DNA from: Euglena gracilis
Lineage: Eukaryota; Euglenida; Euglenophyceae; Euglenales
Assembly: GCA_039621445.1 (NCBI GenBank)
Contig: CP154957.1
Location: forward strand, 36,606,670 to 36,670,669
DNA length: 64,000 nt
Direction of reading: 5' to 3'
A program made the translations under genes and the position numbers. Shown here in pieces: positions 53,561 to 62,888 of this stretch. The stretch's first letter is position 1. The number at the start of each line of letters is the position of its first letter. The notes below the pieces were generated by a model. The model saw only the letters and a program-made list of their open reading frames with translations, did no database searches and was not told the DNA's origin.

Positions 53561-54364
53561 CCTTCACGAACCAAAAATTCGACTCTGCCATTTGGGGGGG
53601 GGGTGGCGAACAAGAACCAAAAATCGTCCCCAGCGGCTTTCATTTTTCTTCCCCAGGGGGTAAAAGTCATGGTTTGGTTGGTTGGCCGGAGGGGGGATTA
53701 TACTGGGTTATACTGGATTATACTGGGATAAGTGGGGGGGAGTGGATTTAAAAGTGGGGGTGGGGTTTTATTGCCCAGGCAACATTTACCGCGAGGCTGT
53801 TCGGAACGTGGGGAATAACAGCGCGTTCACTTTTACGTGCTTTCTTCCATTTGACCGAAAATCAATGTGCACCTGATCTTTTTGGCATCAGGATATTTCT
53901 GAGACATAAATTAAGCTATCACGATCTTTCTGGGCATCATATGCACAAATAACACAGTTTTGGCCCCCTATTTCTGCCTAAATGGTGTTGATTTTTGCGA
54001 TCCTGACTGGAGTGAAATACCATCAAGCAATACCACACTAAAATGGCTGCGAGCGTAAAGCCCGCACGGTGATTACCACCCTCGGTATGACGTCAAATGG
54101 ACAAATTATGATGTCGATGAAAGTGGACACTTATGAAAAAAAGGTGCAGATTTGCTGCCAATGGGTCCAGAATTTTTTATTGAAATTTCTGAAAAGCTGC
54201 AAAAGAGGCACTTTGGCCATTTTCCCCCCCACTTGTACAGAACTTCACCGGTGAAGTTCAACATCGCGAGGCAAGGCGAATTCCCGGTCCTGGAAAAACT
54301 GTTTCGACCCGCCAGCGTCCAGTTTTTTGGCCCTAAACCCATCCCCCCCCTTGTTTAAAGCGGT
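53561..54364. other. Intergenic, no gene seen
   Basis: Includes a triplicated TATACTGG(G/A)(T)TA word at 53699-53725 and ordinary sequence after it. No coding frame with recognisable content. Confidence 0.35.
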
Positions 54365-55272
54365 GTTTTAGGGACGCCGGGTTCAGGACAGAACCGGCGT
54401 CCCCAACCTTCGGTCAAAAGGACACTCCTGGGACCAACCTCTCACCACTACCTCAATTGAAAGCTCTTTCCACTCCGAAAAAACCAGTCAGTCACTTTTT
54501 TTCGGCCAAGCCAGACAGTCACTTTACCCCCCTCCCGGGGGGGGGGGGGGGCGGCCACCCAGGAAAACCAGTCACTTTTTGGCCTTTCATTTTTTTGGCC
54601 AAAATTTTCTCCGGCGCCTTTGGCGCCGGTTGGCCACTCAGCCACTTTTGGGTGATTTCTGGCCTACCCCCAGTGGTGTCGGAACAATTTTTTCCCGGGG
54701 GGGGGGGGGCGAGGATTTGGAGCACATCCTTTTTTTCCCCGGCGCGAAGCGCCAAGGAAATTTTTTTTATGGCACAACCAAAATGTGCTTTTTTCTGTGC
54801 CCCTGGCCCCGAAGGGCTTCTCAAAGGAGGGGAAAAAAGTCGGTTTGTGGCCCAAATCAAACATCAAGAAGTGCCATGGGGTTTTTTTCAAGGACTTTAT
54901 TTCGGCCGCCAAAGGCGGCCGAGACGGTAATGGATTTTGCAATTTCATTCTCCAAAAATGTGCTTTTAACTGGTAAGGTGGCTGCCGAAGGCAGCTGAGA
55001 CGGCAACGCCCTTTGAACCACCGAACACGGCACTACAAAGAACAATATCACATTCATGCCGCAAAAAAAAATTCTTTCCAAAATCCCGGGGGGGGGCGGG
55101 CGCCCCCCCCCGACCCCCCCTTGTGACAACTATGCCTACCCCACCCACGGGGGGAGGGGGGTCACGGCCAAAAAACCAGGCAGTCACTCTGAAAAAACCA
55201 GTCAGTCACCCCCCCCCCTGGGGGTGGGGTGGGATTAAGCAATGGTCTGGTCCTGAACCCGGCGTCCCAAAC
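54365..55272. mobile_element. Putative terminal-inverted-repeat element, about 0.9 kb
   Basis: Left end GTTTTAGGGACGCCGGGTTC with AGGACAGAACC and right end (complement) GTTTGGGACGCCGGGTTCAG with GACCAGACC form inverted repeats of about 27 bp. The interior holds perfect palindromes at 54611-54629, 54741-54753 and 54902-54922, poly-G/C tracts and several AACCAGTCAGTCAC words. No transposase is encoded, so it would be non-autonomous. A target duplication was not identified. Confidence 0.55.
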
Positions 55273-55384
55273 GACGGTTCAAATTTTCGCCCAAACACGG
55301 TTTCAGACCAACAACATCGCTACTCGACCCCCATCTCCAAAATGTCAAGTTGGTCCCTTGAGTTCCAAAATGTGGTATAATGAC

Positions 55385-55660
55385 ATTATTTGAAGGAGTG
55401 GGGTTTAGGGTTAAGATTCTAATGCAAAACCTTTGAACCCTTCCCTCGACATCATTATATTGGTCTCTACGGGGTACTCAGCGAACCCAAAGAGCCGACC
55501 AACCAGGAAGAAAAACATGGGGGGACCCTCGCTCAGTGCCTTTGGCGCCTCGCTCGGGTCCCCCCATGTGCATTAACCCCCCGATCTTGTCCCATTCCCC
55601 GGCTAACGCTAGCCCGGGTATGGGACAAGATCGGGGGGGGGGGGTCAACAGGTACTCCTT
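55385..55660. repeat. Foldback family F, copy 2
   Basis: GAAGGAGTGGGGTTTAGGG at 55392-55410, then TTGGTCTCTACGGGGTACTC, AACCCAAAGAGCCGACCAAC and a CATGGGGGGACCC hairpin with a GCCTTTGGCGCC centre (55518-55570). It ends in a CCGATCTTGTCCC palindrome pair (55580-55640). Confidence 0.65.
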
Positions 55661-55697
55661 CGTTAAACGAAATTTTTCTGAGTCGGAATTTGTAGGG

Positions 55698-55767
55698 TCA
55701 TTGAAGGAGTAGGGTTAGGTGTGCACATAGCCATGTTGCGCAACTAACCCTACTCCTTCAATAACCC
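55698..55767. repeat. Small foldback with telomere-like arms
   Basis: TCATTGAAGGAGTAGGGTTA pairs with TAACCCTACTCCTTCAATAA around a 25-nt centre. Confidence 0.75.
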
Positions 55768-55845
55768 TAAAAAATCCGACTTAGAAAAACTTCGGTGGCG
55801 GTCGTTTAACGTTTAACGAAGGGGCCCCGGGCGGAATATTGGCCA

Positions 55846-56070
55846 TGCTAGTTCTGGAGGTCGGGCCGACCTATGGTCGGCCCGACCATGGTCGGGCCGA
55901 CCTCTGGAGGTCGACAGAAATGGCCACTGTCCCGCATTCCGCGCCCGCCCTTTTTCAAAGGACTTTTGACTATAGGTCGGGCCGACCAGGTCGGCCCGAC
56001 CTGTTTGGGTTACCGACCATATGGTCGGCCCGACCAATTGGAGGTCGGGCCGACCACATGGTCGATAGAA
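55846..56070. repeat. GGTCGGGCCGACC array
   Basis: At least eight GGTCGG(G/C)CCGACC words in both senses, arranged as nested palindromes at 55858-55910, 55976-56000 and 56018-56065. Related modules at 47300, 48966 and 58450. Confidence 0.75.
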
Positions 56071-56152
56071 ACGACCTCAATGGTTTTCTTTTTCAAAAGC
56101 ATCCAAACCCTTGGCCAAACCCTGTGGAGCATAAAAAGCGCAATTTTTATAC

Positions 56153-56266
56153 ACAAATTGTGGCTGAGCCCAGATTTCAGCCTGAAAACGTGTACAGCCA
56201 GGGGCCTCCGAAGAGGGCGCCTGAATACGTTTTCCGGCTGAAATCTGGGCTCAGCCACAATTTGTT
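56153..56266. repeat. Foldback with about 40-bp arms
   Basis: ACAAATTGTGGCTGAGCCCA with GATTTCAGCCTGAAAACG pairs with its complement at 56226-56266. The loop is about 35 nt. Confidence 0.75.
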
Positions 56267-56398
56267 TAAAATAAAAACGTTTTCAGAGCCCGCCAAATGG
56301 CCTGCCCTGAAATTCGTGGTCATGATTCACGCAAGGTGTCAAACGCGCCAGTTTGTGAAATTGCGACCCAAAAAACGGCGCCCTAACTGAAAACCTGC

Positions 56399-56528
56399 AT
56401 GAACCCGGATACCTTCACTAAAAACGTGTCATTGACACAAATGCCCTCACTGAAAACGTGCCTGAACCCGGATGCCTTCACTGAAAACGTGTCATTGCCA
56501 CAAATGCCCTCACTGAAAACGTGTCACC
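56399..56528 (+). repeat. 63-bp minisatellite, copy 1
   Basis: Two units made of ATGCCxTCACTGAAAACGTG half-repeats. The period, 63 bp, equals 21 codons, and the plus-strand frame is open through the array (PDAFTENVSLPQMPSLKTCL-like peptide). A second array is at 57464-57612. Confidence 0.75.
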
Positions 56529-56532
56529 CCCC

Positions 56533-56565
56533 CCCTTTTTTTTCTTTTTTTCTTTTTTCCCGCAG
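56533..56565 (+). promoter_or_regulatory. Strong splice or trans-splice acceptor
   Basis: About 27 nearly uninterrupted pyrimidines end in CCCGCAG at 56565. It lies 10 bases before the ATG of the 96-aa ORF. Confidence 0.6.
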
Positions 56566-56575
56566 CCCTGCCAAT

Positions 56576-56866
56576 ATGGCCAAACGCACGGCAAACTTTG
56601 TGAATGGTCTTTTGCCACCTCCCCCTAGGACGGACCCCCTTCATGGCACCTTGCTGGCACAGGGCAACACAAAGAAAAAGTCCGGCTCCGTAGGTGCAGA
56701 GCTTGCTGCTGTTGCCAACTGTTTGGAGTTCGCCAAACTGTGTCAACATCGGCAAGCCTCTTATCCTGAGCTGGATGCTTTCTTTGTTGCCTGGACGGGA
56801 TGGGAGCTGGAACCCAGCCTGTTGTTCGATGAGGCGAGCGTCATCGAACAGTGTGTGGTCCCCTGA
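56576..56866 (+). CDS. Hypothetical 96-aa protein
   Basis: ATG at 56576 follows a very strong polypyrimidine-CAG acceptor and opens 96 codons to TGA 56864-56866; an AATAAA lies 37 bases after the stop. The protein starts MAKRTANFVNGLLPPPPRTD, has a Lys/Ser/Gly linker, then a helical and Trp-bearing part (ELAAVANCLEFAKLC, PELDAFFVAWTGWELEPSLL). The acceptor, start, stop and poly(A) signal spacing fit a small single-exon gene or a last exon. No family is recognised. Composition is unlike the surrounding repeats. Confidence 0.55.
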   Translation: MAKRTANFVNGLLPPPPRTDPLHGTLLAQGNTKKKSGSVGAELAAVANCLEFAKLCQHRQASYPELDAFFVAWTGWELEPSLLFDEASVIEQCVVP

Positions 56867-56902
56867 CCAACCCCCTGTGCCTCGTGCTGTGTCCCGACTG
56901 CC

Positions 56903-56908
56903 AATAAA
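56903..56908 (+). promoter_or_regulatory. AATAAA polyadenylation signal
   Basis: Canonical hexamer 37 bases after the stop of the 96-aa ORF. Confidence 0.5.
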
Positions 56909-57104
56909 ACACGAGAAATGTGGTTTTTGTGGTGTTGCCATTCCCAAAAATCCAAATTGTGTGGAGCTGAACAAAGTTGTCTGTGACGCCAAACAAACAA
57001 AGTTGTCTGTGAACAAAGTTGTCTGTGATTGGCATATCATTTTCATTGCCAAGATTTGGCAAAAGAGCCAAAGTATGGCTCTTTTGTGTCAAGAAACTGT
57101 GTTC

Positions 57105-57276
57105 GGGCCAAGACTTAGGGGGAGCCCAGGGGCGGGGACCGCGACGCCGAAGGCGCCGCGGTCGCCCCTGGCCCCCCCTAAAACCTTGGCCCAAAACACT
57201 GTTCTTGTTTGAAACCGTGTTTTGGGCGAAGATTTAAGACTTTTAAAGTCTCGAAATCGGCCCAAACACGGTTTCT
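57105..57276. repeat. Foldbacks of families G and H, adjacent
   Basis: 57105-57210: GTGTTCGGGCCAAGACTTAG pairs with CTAAAACCTTGGCCCAAAAC around a GCCGAAGGC centre. 57210-57276: the GAAACCGTGTTTTGGGC / GCCCAAACACGGTTTC hairpin also seen at 49868. They share an edge, as if one inserted beside the other. Confidence 0.75.
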
Positions 57277-57463
57277 TTGTGTAAAGCGTGTCGTGTGCCG
57301 TGATGTCCGCCACTCTGTTTCGTTGTGCTCCAAGGCAACCTAGCCTTCTGTTGTGTTGTAGAGTGCCCCCGACCCGCCTCACTCGTTGAGGACCACCCGG
57401 CCTCGCAACCACACGCCGATTTTTCATGATAGTGTTTTTTGCTTTTTACTCAGGGTTGCCACA

Positions 57464-57612
57464 GATGCCCTCACTGAAAACGTGCCTGAACCCGGATGCC
57501 TTCACTGAAAACGTGTCATTGACACAAATGCCCTCATTGAAAACGTGCCTGAACCCGGATGCCTTCACTGAAAACGTGTCATTGCCACAAATGCCCTCAT
57601 TGAAAACGTGTT
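57464..57612 (+). repeat. 63-bp minisatellite, copy 2
   Basis: Same repeat as 56399-56528, again open in a plus-strand frame (57426-57617). It is followed by an AAATTCGTGGTCATGA-like block shared in complement with 56310-56330. Confidence 0.75.
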
Positions 57613-57717
57613 CATGACCACGAATTTCAGGGCAGGCATTTGGCGGGCTGAACACGTTTTTAGCACAAAAAGAATTCCTGATGGCATCAACCTGTGGTAA
57701 AAAAGATTTTCTGACGT

Positions 57718-57985
57718 TATTTGAAGGAGTAGGGTTAGGGTTACGATTCTTATCCAAACAGCAGAACATTTCCCGCTCAACGTTGTTAGATTGGTCTCTA
57801 CAAGGTACCCAGCGAACCCAAAGAGCCGCCCAACTAGGGTTAAAAACATGGGGGGACCCGAGCGAGGCGCCGAAGGCGCCGAGCGAGGGTCCCCCCATGT
57901 GTATTAACCCTAGTTGGGCGGCTCTTTGGGGTAGCTGGTACCTTGTAGGGACCAATTTATCACGTTTCTGAACAGCCGGCTACAA
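57718..57985. repeat. Foldback family F, copy 3, with 165-nt palindrome
   Basis: Begins TTATTTGAAGGAGTAGGG then GTTAGGG. 57791-57955 is a hairpin with arms of about 78 bp (GGTCTCTACAAGGTACC, AAGAGCCGCCCAACTAGGGT, CATGGGGGGACCCGAGCGAG and complements) around GCGCCGAAGGCGC. This is the most complete copy. Confidence 0.8.
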
Positions 57986-58164
57986 ACATCAAAAAATTTT
58001 CTGGCCTCAAAGAAGATACTTGTTTTGGCCATCCTTGCCTTGCACACACAAGGGGATTTTGTTATTTTAGGCGGGGGGGGTCCGGGGGGGGGGGCGGCAG
58101 CCCCCCCCCCCCGGAGGGGGCCGCAGGCCGACTAAGTTCGCGTTTTTCAATATGGGATGAAAGA

Positions 58165-58235
58165 GCTGGGTTAGGGTTAGGGTCAGGGTCAGGGTCAGGG
58201 TCAGGGGTAGGGGTAGGGTTAGGGTTTGGGCATTT
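58165..58235. repeat. Telomere-like TTAGGG array
   Basis: GGGTTA units mixed with GGGTCA and GGGGTA variants, preceded by GAAAGAGCTGGG. Confidence 0.8.
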
Positions 58236-58999
58236 CACACCAAAGGAATTTTTGTCATTGGCCATGGATCACCTGATTTAGCCATTTTTCACAATTTTTT
58301 TTGAATTTGGGACGTTTTTTGACGTTTCTAAGGACATTCCGATGGGTTTACGTTCATTTCGAATTGAAATAAGAGAATCAAATTTTTGAGAGGGGGGGGG
58401 GGGGCTTAAATTTCCAAAAAGGGGGGGGGGTATTGCAGTACAGTGGAGGTCGGGCCGACCTGGTCGGCCCGACCTCCAGAGGTCGATAAGCCATGGCCAA
58501 TGGTCGGCCCGACCTAGGTCGGCCCGACCTCCAGAAGTAGCATGGCCAGGATTCCGCACAGAGCCTAACGAAGGAGTTCCAGTCAACAACTTTCCTTTCC
58601 TTGTGGGGGCCAATTTATCACGGTATTGTGCGATGCACACAAGGGGACCCTACTAACCTGACCCTGACCATGCAATACCCTGGGGGGCAGGCAGTCGAGT
58701 TCGGGTCCCAAACCCCCCTCCCCCCTTGTCTGGTTGAGTTCAGACCTCGACAGGGGGTCCGCCAGCCCTCCCCCTGTACATGACCAGTCCAGACCCTGGG
58801 CCCCCCCCCCCCTCATTGAACCCAGACGTTCCGGTTACGTTTGCAACCCTACAGGGGTGTCCCCCGGGACCCCCCCCCCCACCGTGCCTGCTCACCCTAA
58901 ACCCATTCCTTCCAATGACCCCAAAAACATCGTTTTCCCAACTCAAGGCAACCGACTTGTAAAATTTTGGGTGGGGTCGAGCAGCGAACAAGTACCGAA
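58236..58999. other. Intergenic with GGTCGG palindromes
   Basis: 58430-58550 has a G-run, TAAATTTCCAAAAAGGGGG and nested GGTCGGGCCGACC/GGTCGGCCCGACC words, like 48901-49035. 58560-58999 is C-rich with no gene supported. Confidence 0.5.
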
Positions 59000-59100
59000 C
59001 AGTGCTTTGGGCCAAGGTTTTAGGGGGGCCCAAACACCACACACCACCCCAGACCCCTCCTCCCCCCCCACCTTGTCTCCAGTGCCCCCAAAAACTTGGC
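59000..59100. repeat. Foldback family G, copy 3 (degraded)
   Basis: AACAGTGCTTTGGGCCAAGG with TTTTAGGGGGGCC at the left; the right arm is only partly complementary (CCCCCAAAAACTTGGC). It overlaps the predicted 3' part of the ArfGAP gene on the other strand. Confidence 0.5.
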
Positions 59101-59214
59101 TGCCAGGCGACCACAACTGGGTGGAGAGCACCAAAAAAACCTGATGGAATCAGGGCTGAGTGGCGAAGAGGGTGGTGGAGTTGTAACTGGAGAAACTGTG
59201 AGCAAATCAAAACT

Positions 59215-59737
59215 TCAACACTTTTCCTGCTTGGGGAACCAACCTCGGGCACCAATTGGAGAACTTGGAGGAAGAGTGCTCTTTGGCTCTTCAGGCATTG
59301 CAGACCAGTCATCTTTTGTTTCACCTCGGCATAGCTTATCAAGTTGAACCTTGTATTGCTTGGCGGCAAGGGAACTATACTTACTTTTCAAATCTTGCAC
59401 TCCATGTTGCTTGAAATATGCCCGCGCCTTCCCATTTCCTTCAAGAAAAGATTGGGAATGCGTTTCCCATGTTGGTCGAATAACCTCCCAGTTCCATTCG
59501 TTTGACTTGCTCTTCGTCCCAGGTGTCTAACACTGTGGAACGCACGAATGTAATGTGAACGCCCATGCTCCGATGGTTGGCAGCACAGTCCATGCATATG
59601 AATGCGCCATAAGTCAGAGTCGCCCAATTTGGGTTTTTTGCGGGACAGTCAATACATATCTTGTTCTCTGCTTTCACCCGCAACTTCGAAAGGCGCTCCC
59701 TGAATTCCTCTTGAGCCTTTGTTTCCAACTCCGCCAT
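59215..59737 (-). CDS. ArfGAP2/3 (Glo3-type) GTPase-activating protein, N-terminal part
   Basis: Minus strand. Exon 1 (59737-59485) starts [12 protein letters not shown] and carries the ArfGAP zinc finger: CIDC, 16 residues, CMDC, then [19 protein letters not shown] with the catalytic arginine after the second Cys pair. A 46-nt GT-AG intron (59484-59439) restores [14 protein letters not shown], followed by [20 protein letters not shown], the Glo3/ArfGAP2-3 signature after the finger. The frame runs to 59215, but a further intron probably starts near 59255 and a CTCCAG acceptor at about 59198 may open another exon (TTPPPSSPLSPDS), so the 3' end is open. It would act on Arf GTPases in COPI vesicle traffic at the Golgi. 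The start is 67 bp from a divergent ORF. Confidence 0.9.
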
Positions 59738-59804
59738 TTCTGGTAGGAGATGCCCTCAAATTTTCCGCGTCGTATTTTTTCAGCCAGATGTGTCACCACT
59801 GAGG

Positions 59805-60287
59805 ATGCAGGAACCGTTTCCGGCGACAGAGGCTGGAAAGATCCAGCCTCTAGCTGGGACCTCAGGCAACTGGGCTGCAGAATTGACGGACCCGAATTGG
59901 ACGGGTGATGATTCCCCAAGCAGAAATTGGGAGAGGCCAAATCCGACGTGGGACACAATCGGAAAGGAAATCGCTGGTCTTTGGCCGTCCTTGAAGGAAA
60001 AGGGCGTTGAAGACCCTAGCGACGCAGATATCCTGGCCTTCTTGGGGCTCAACAAGGAGACCAGAGGGGAAGGGTCCACTCTGGATGAAGATGAGAAGTT
60101 TCTTGAGCACCTGGGTATATCAGGGAAAGACCAATCAAGCAAGCTGGTGACGCTGAGCACAGAAGATGCGGATATCCCATCTCTTTGTGGAAACACAACA
60201 GAAGCTTCAGTGCAACACTCAGTAGAGTCATGGGAAGTTGAGGTGTCATCAAGCAGAATTGAAATGGGGTGGTTTTATTTCAAATGA
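59805..60287 (+). CDS. Hypothetical acidic protein, divergent from ArfGAP
   Basis: ATG at 59805 opens 160 codons to TGA 60285-60287; a TTTTTTCAG acceptor sits at 59775-59783. The protein is acidic and Ser/Thr-rich with PSLKEKGVEDPSDADILAFL, LDEDEKFLEHLGISG and DADIPSLCGNT segments; the first looks like a short helical motif. No transmembrane stretch or known domain. The last 13 residues (from SSSRIEMGW) may be intronic, as the sequence becomes simple there. It is head to head with ArfGAP, suggesting a shared promoter or simply close spacing. Confidence 0.55.
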   Translation: MQEPFPATEAGKIQPLAGTSGNWAAELTDPNWTGDDSPSRNWERPNPTWDTIGKEIAGLWPSLKEKGVEDPSDADILAFLGLNKETRGEGSTLDEDEKFLEHLGISGKDQSSKLVTLSTEDADIPSLCGNTTEASVQHSVESWEVEVSSSRIEMGWFYFK

Positions 60288-60705
60288 AATGGGATGGTTT
60301 TCGGTTTTCGGTGACGAAGATGATCACCGAATCAATTCATTTTCGGTGGACCAGCATTTTTTGATAGTTGAAAGTTGCAAAAAAATTTCCAACCTTTTTT
60401 CAAGGGCCCCGGAGGGGCCGGGGGCATGTGGGGTGTATGCAGGCCACTGAGGGGTCCCCCATGGTTGGTTGGGTCCCCGGGTGGGTCCGTGCAGTTCCCC
60501 ATCGGTTTCGGGCAATTTTGGAAAAGTCGGATCGACTAACACAAAACTTTTTCAAGCAAATCCCAACAAATCTGGACATCCTGGGACCGTTCTGGGCCCG
60601 TACGGAGCCCCCCAAAAGGGCACGGCAAAACAGGTCGATCCGCGCCTATTTTTGGCCTACTTTGGGTCACTGATGGACAGGGAAAGCACAAAACATGGTC
60701 AGAAG
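60288..60705. other. Intergenic, no gene seen
   Basis: 3' flank of the hypothetical gene with no AATAAA in the first 150 bp. No motif in the 101-codon frame at 60368-60673. Confidence 0.35.
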
Positions 60706-60902
60706 ATACGGTCAGGGTTGGGGTCAGGGTCAGGGTTCGGTTAGGGTCAGGGTTCGGGTTCGGGTTAGGGTTAGGGTAGGGTTAGGGTTAGGGTTAGGGT
60801 TAGGTTTAACCCTGCCTAACCCTGACCCTGACCCTAACCCTTTCCCTAACCCTGACCCTAACCTAACCCTAACCTAACCAACCCTAACCCTGACCCTACC
60901 CA
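60706..60902. repeat. Head-to-head telomere-like array
   Basis: 60711-60805 is G-rich (GGGTTA with GGGTCA, GGGTTC variants); at about 60803-60812 it switches to CCCTAA/CCCTGA units that run to 60902. The polarity flip, TTAGGG then CCCTAA on one strand, is the arrangement expected of an end-to-end telomere fusion or an inverted duplication. Confidence 0.85.
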
Positions 60903-61673
60903 CAATGGGCACGTCATCATAGCCGGTTTCCTAACAACATAATTGGTGTGGATCAACTAACAGACTTGATGCACTGCCGTGGATTGACCAACAGACAAGT
61001 ACCAAAGTTTTTTTGGCTTGGTGGAAGAATTTTTTCATTTTTCATGAAAATAAGCGTTTTTTTTTAACCAAAAATTTGGTCTCGGGAGAAAACTGGGACC
61101 AAAACAAGGAATTTTTGAAGTTTCCAAATCACCAAAAAGGAAGGGAAAAAAACAGAAAAACAGACAGCAGAAACCTCAAAATTTGCCAAAATTCGCAAAA
61201 AACGTTTGTGCCCCCCTGGGCCCCCAAAACAGCCCGAAACCCTTGCATTTGTAAATGGAGTAAATGGAGGTTCTAATTTCATGTGACAAAAATACCTCGG
61301 CTCCAAGGTTCCCGTTTTTTTTGTTTGTTTTAAAACAAAGCAAAAAAAAACTCATGAATAAAAAACGGTTTAAAAACGGTTTTTTGTTTTAAAAAAGGGT
61401 GTTTTTTTTAAATAAAACAACAAATTGGAAAAAAAACATGTTTTAAACAACTTGTTTAAAAACAGCCCGGGAACCTTGCTCGGCTCAAATCACTTTTTCT
61501 GAGTCTGGGAGGGCCAAAAACATGGTCTTGGCGAAAAAAAATGTTTTCCTTTTTTCCCATTTTTTTTTATTGTTGTTGCATTGGCATTGGTCGGTTCTTT
61601 TTTTTTTCGCATTGATTTTCGACCACTCAGGGTCAGGGTCAGGGTTGGGGTTAGGTGGCGGTCGTGTGAACAA
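60903..61673. other. Intergenic, A/T-rich
   Basis: Contains GTTTAAAAAC/TTTTTAAAC-type self-complementary words at 61330-61470 and a short GGGTCA array at 61628-61655. No gene. Confidence 0.35.
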
Positions 61674-62322
61674 GTAAACCCCCCCCCCCATTTAAACCGA
61701 CCCCCCTTCTAAACCGACCTACCCTTCCAAACCGACCCATTGCAGAATTTCAACCAAAAAAAAGAAATAAACCGACCCATGGCAAATTGGATGACAAACA
61801 TGCACAACATAATGGAAGCCGCCAACGGAAAGAGCATCCATGCTCATTGAATAGTTAGTATTGATGACCCAAAATTGGGATTTACACCCAAAATTAGGCA
61901 TTTGCTTCCAAATATTGGAGTTTACACCTCAAATTGGGCATTTTCTTCCGAAAATTTGGCGTTGGAACCCAAAGATTACAAAATTAGGCATTTGCCATCA
62001 AAAATTTGAAGATTGCACCCAAAATTAGGCAGTTTGCCACCAAAAATTGGATATTACACCCAAAATTCAGCATTTGCCCCCAAAAATTAAGCATTTGCAT
62101 CCCAAATTAGGCATTTGTCACTCAAAGTTAGGAATTGGCCGACAAAATTCGGCATTTGCCAATTGAAATTGCTTTGCTAATATCAACCCGCTTCCGTCAC
62201 GCCGTCGGCCAGCCGTGTGCTCCCTCTGAAACCGACCCCCCGTCTAAACCGACCCCCTCCAGGATTTCCGCCAACCCAAAAGTCCTAAACCGACGGGTCG
62301 GTTTAAATGGGGGGGGGTTTAC
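61674..62322. mobile_element. Terminal-inverted-repeat element with poly-C in its ends
   Basis: Left end GTAAACC(C)n ATTTAAACCGACCC and right end its complement (GGGTCGGTTTAAAT(G)n GTTTAC), with 11 and 9 homopolymer bases. Internal AAACCGACC words repeat at both subterminal regions. The core is a minisatellite. No protein is encoded. A clear target duplication was not found. Confidence 0.65.
61866..62165. repeat. Degenerate minisatellite in the TIR element
   Basis: About eleven units of 25-30 bp related to CACCCAAAATTAGGCATTTG and CCxCCAAAAATTxGxATT, alternating. Confidence 0.75.
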
Positions 62323-62840
62323 CTCATGAAGTGTGTCTTTTGTCTTTCCCCCTTGATTAAGGGGGTCAAACGGAGGTGTTTCGGAAATCCGGGATCCAGT
62401 TGCTTGCAATTTGGGGGGGGGGATCCGGCAAATCAGACCTTGGCGGGTCAAAGGAGGCTCGGCACACTGGGGGTGGGGGCGAGCAGCCGCGTGGGGGGGG
62501 GGGTCCGAAACCGCCGGGTGTTTTTGAATGCTAGGGACAGTGGGGGGGGGGGGGGTGGGGGGGGGGGGGGGGGGGGATCCCGGACCCCCCCCCCGAGCAG
62601 CGCGGCCCCCAAAGAAAAGTGGAACGATCAATTTTAAGGGAACCGGTCTTTTCAGAGCCCAAAAAACATTTGGTACTTGTCTGTTATGGTACGACGCACC
62701 CCCCCCCCCTTTGTTAATGGTACAACGCCCTTTGAACAGCCAGAATCCTTTCCCTTGGGGTCTGTTTCGGCCATTCGGGTGGTTTTTGTGGTTATTTGAA
62801 GGGATAGGGTTAGGCTGGTAGTTGCTCGCCTTGATGTGAG
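62323..62840. other. Intergenic with extreme poly-G
   Basis: 62540-62577 is 38 bases of G broken only by one T; shorter runs at 62415 and 62498. No gene supported. Confidence 0.5.
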
Positions 62841-62888
62841 GGTCATTTGAAGGAGCAGGTTGCCCTGACCCTACTCCTTCAAATGACC
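62841..62888. repeat. Minimal foldback of the GAAGGAGTAGGG type
   Basis: GGTCATTTGAAGGAGCAGG pairs with its complement (CCTACTCCTTCAAATGACC) around a 6-10 nt centre. Confidence 0.8.
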
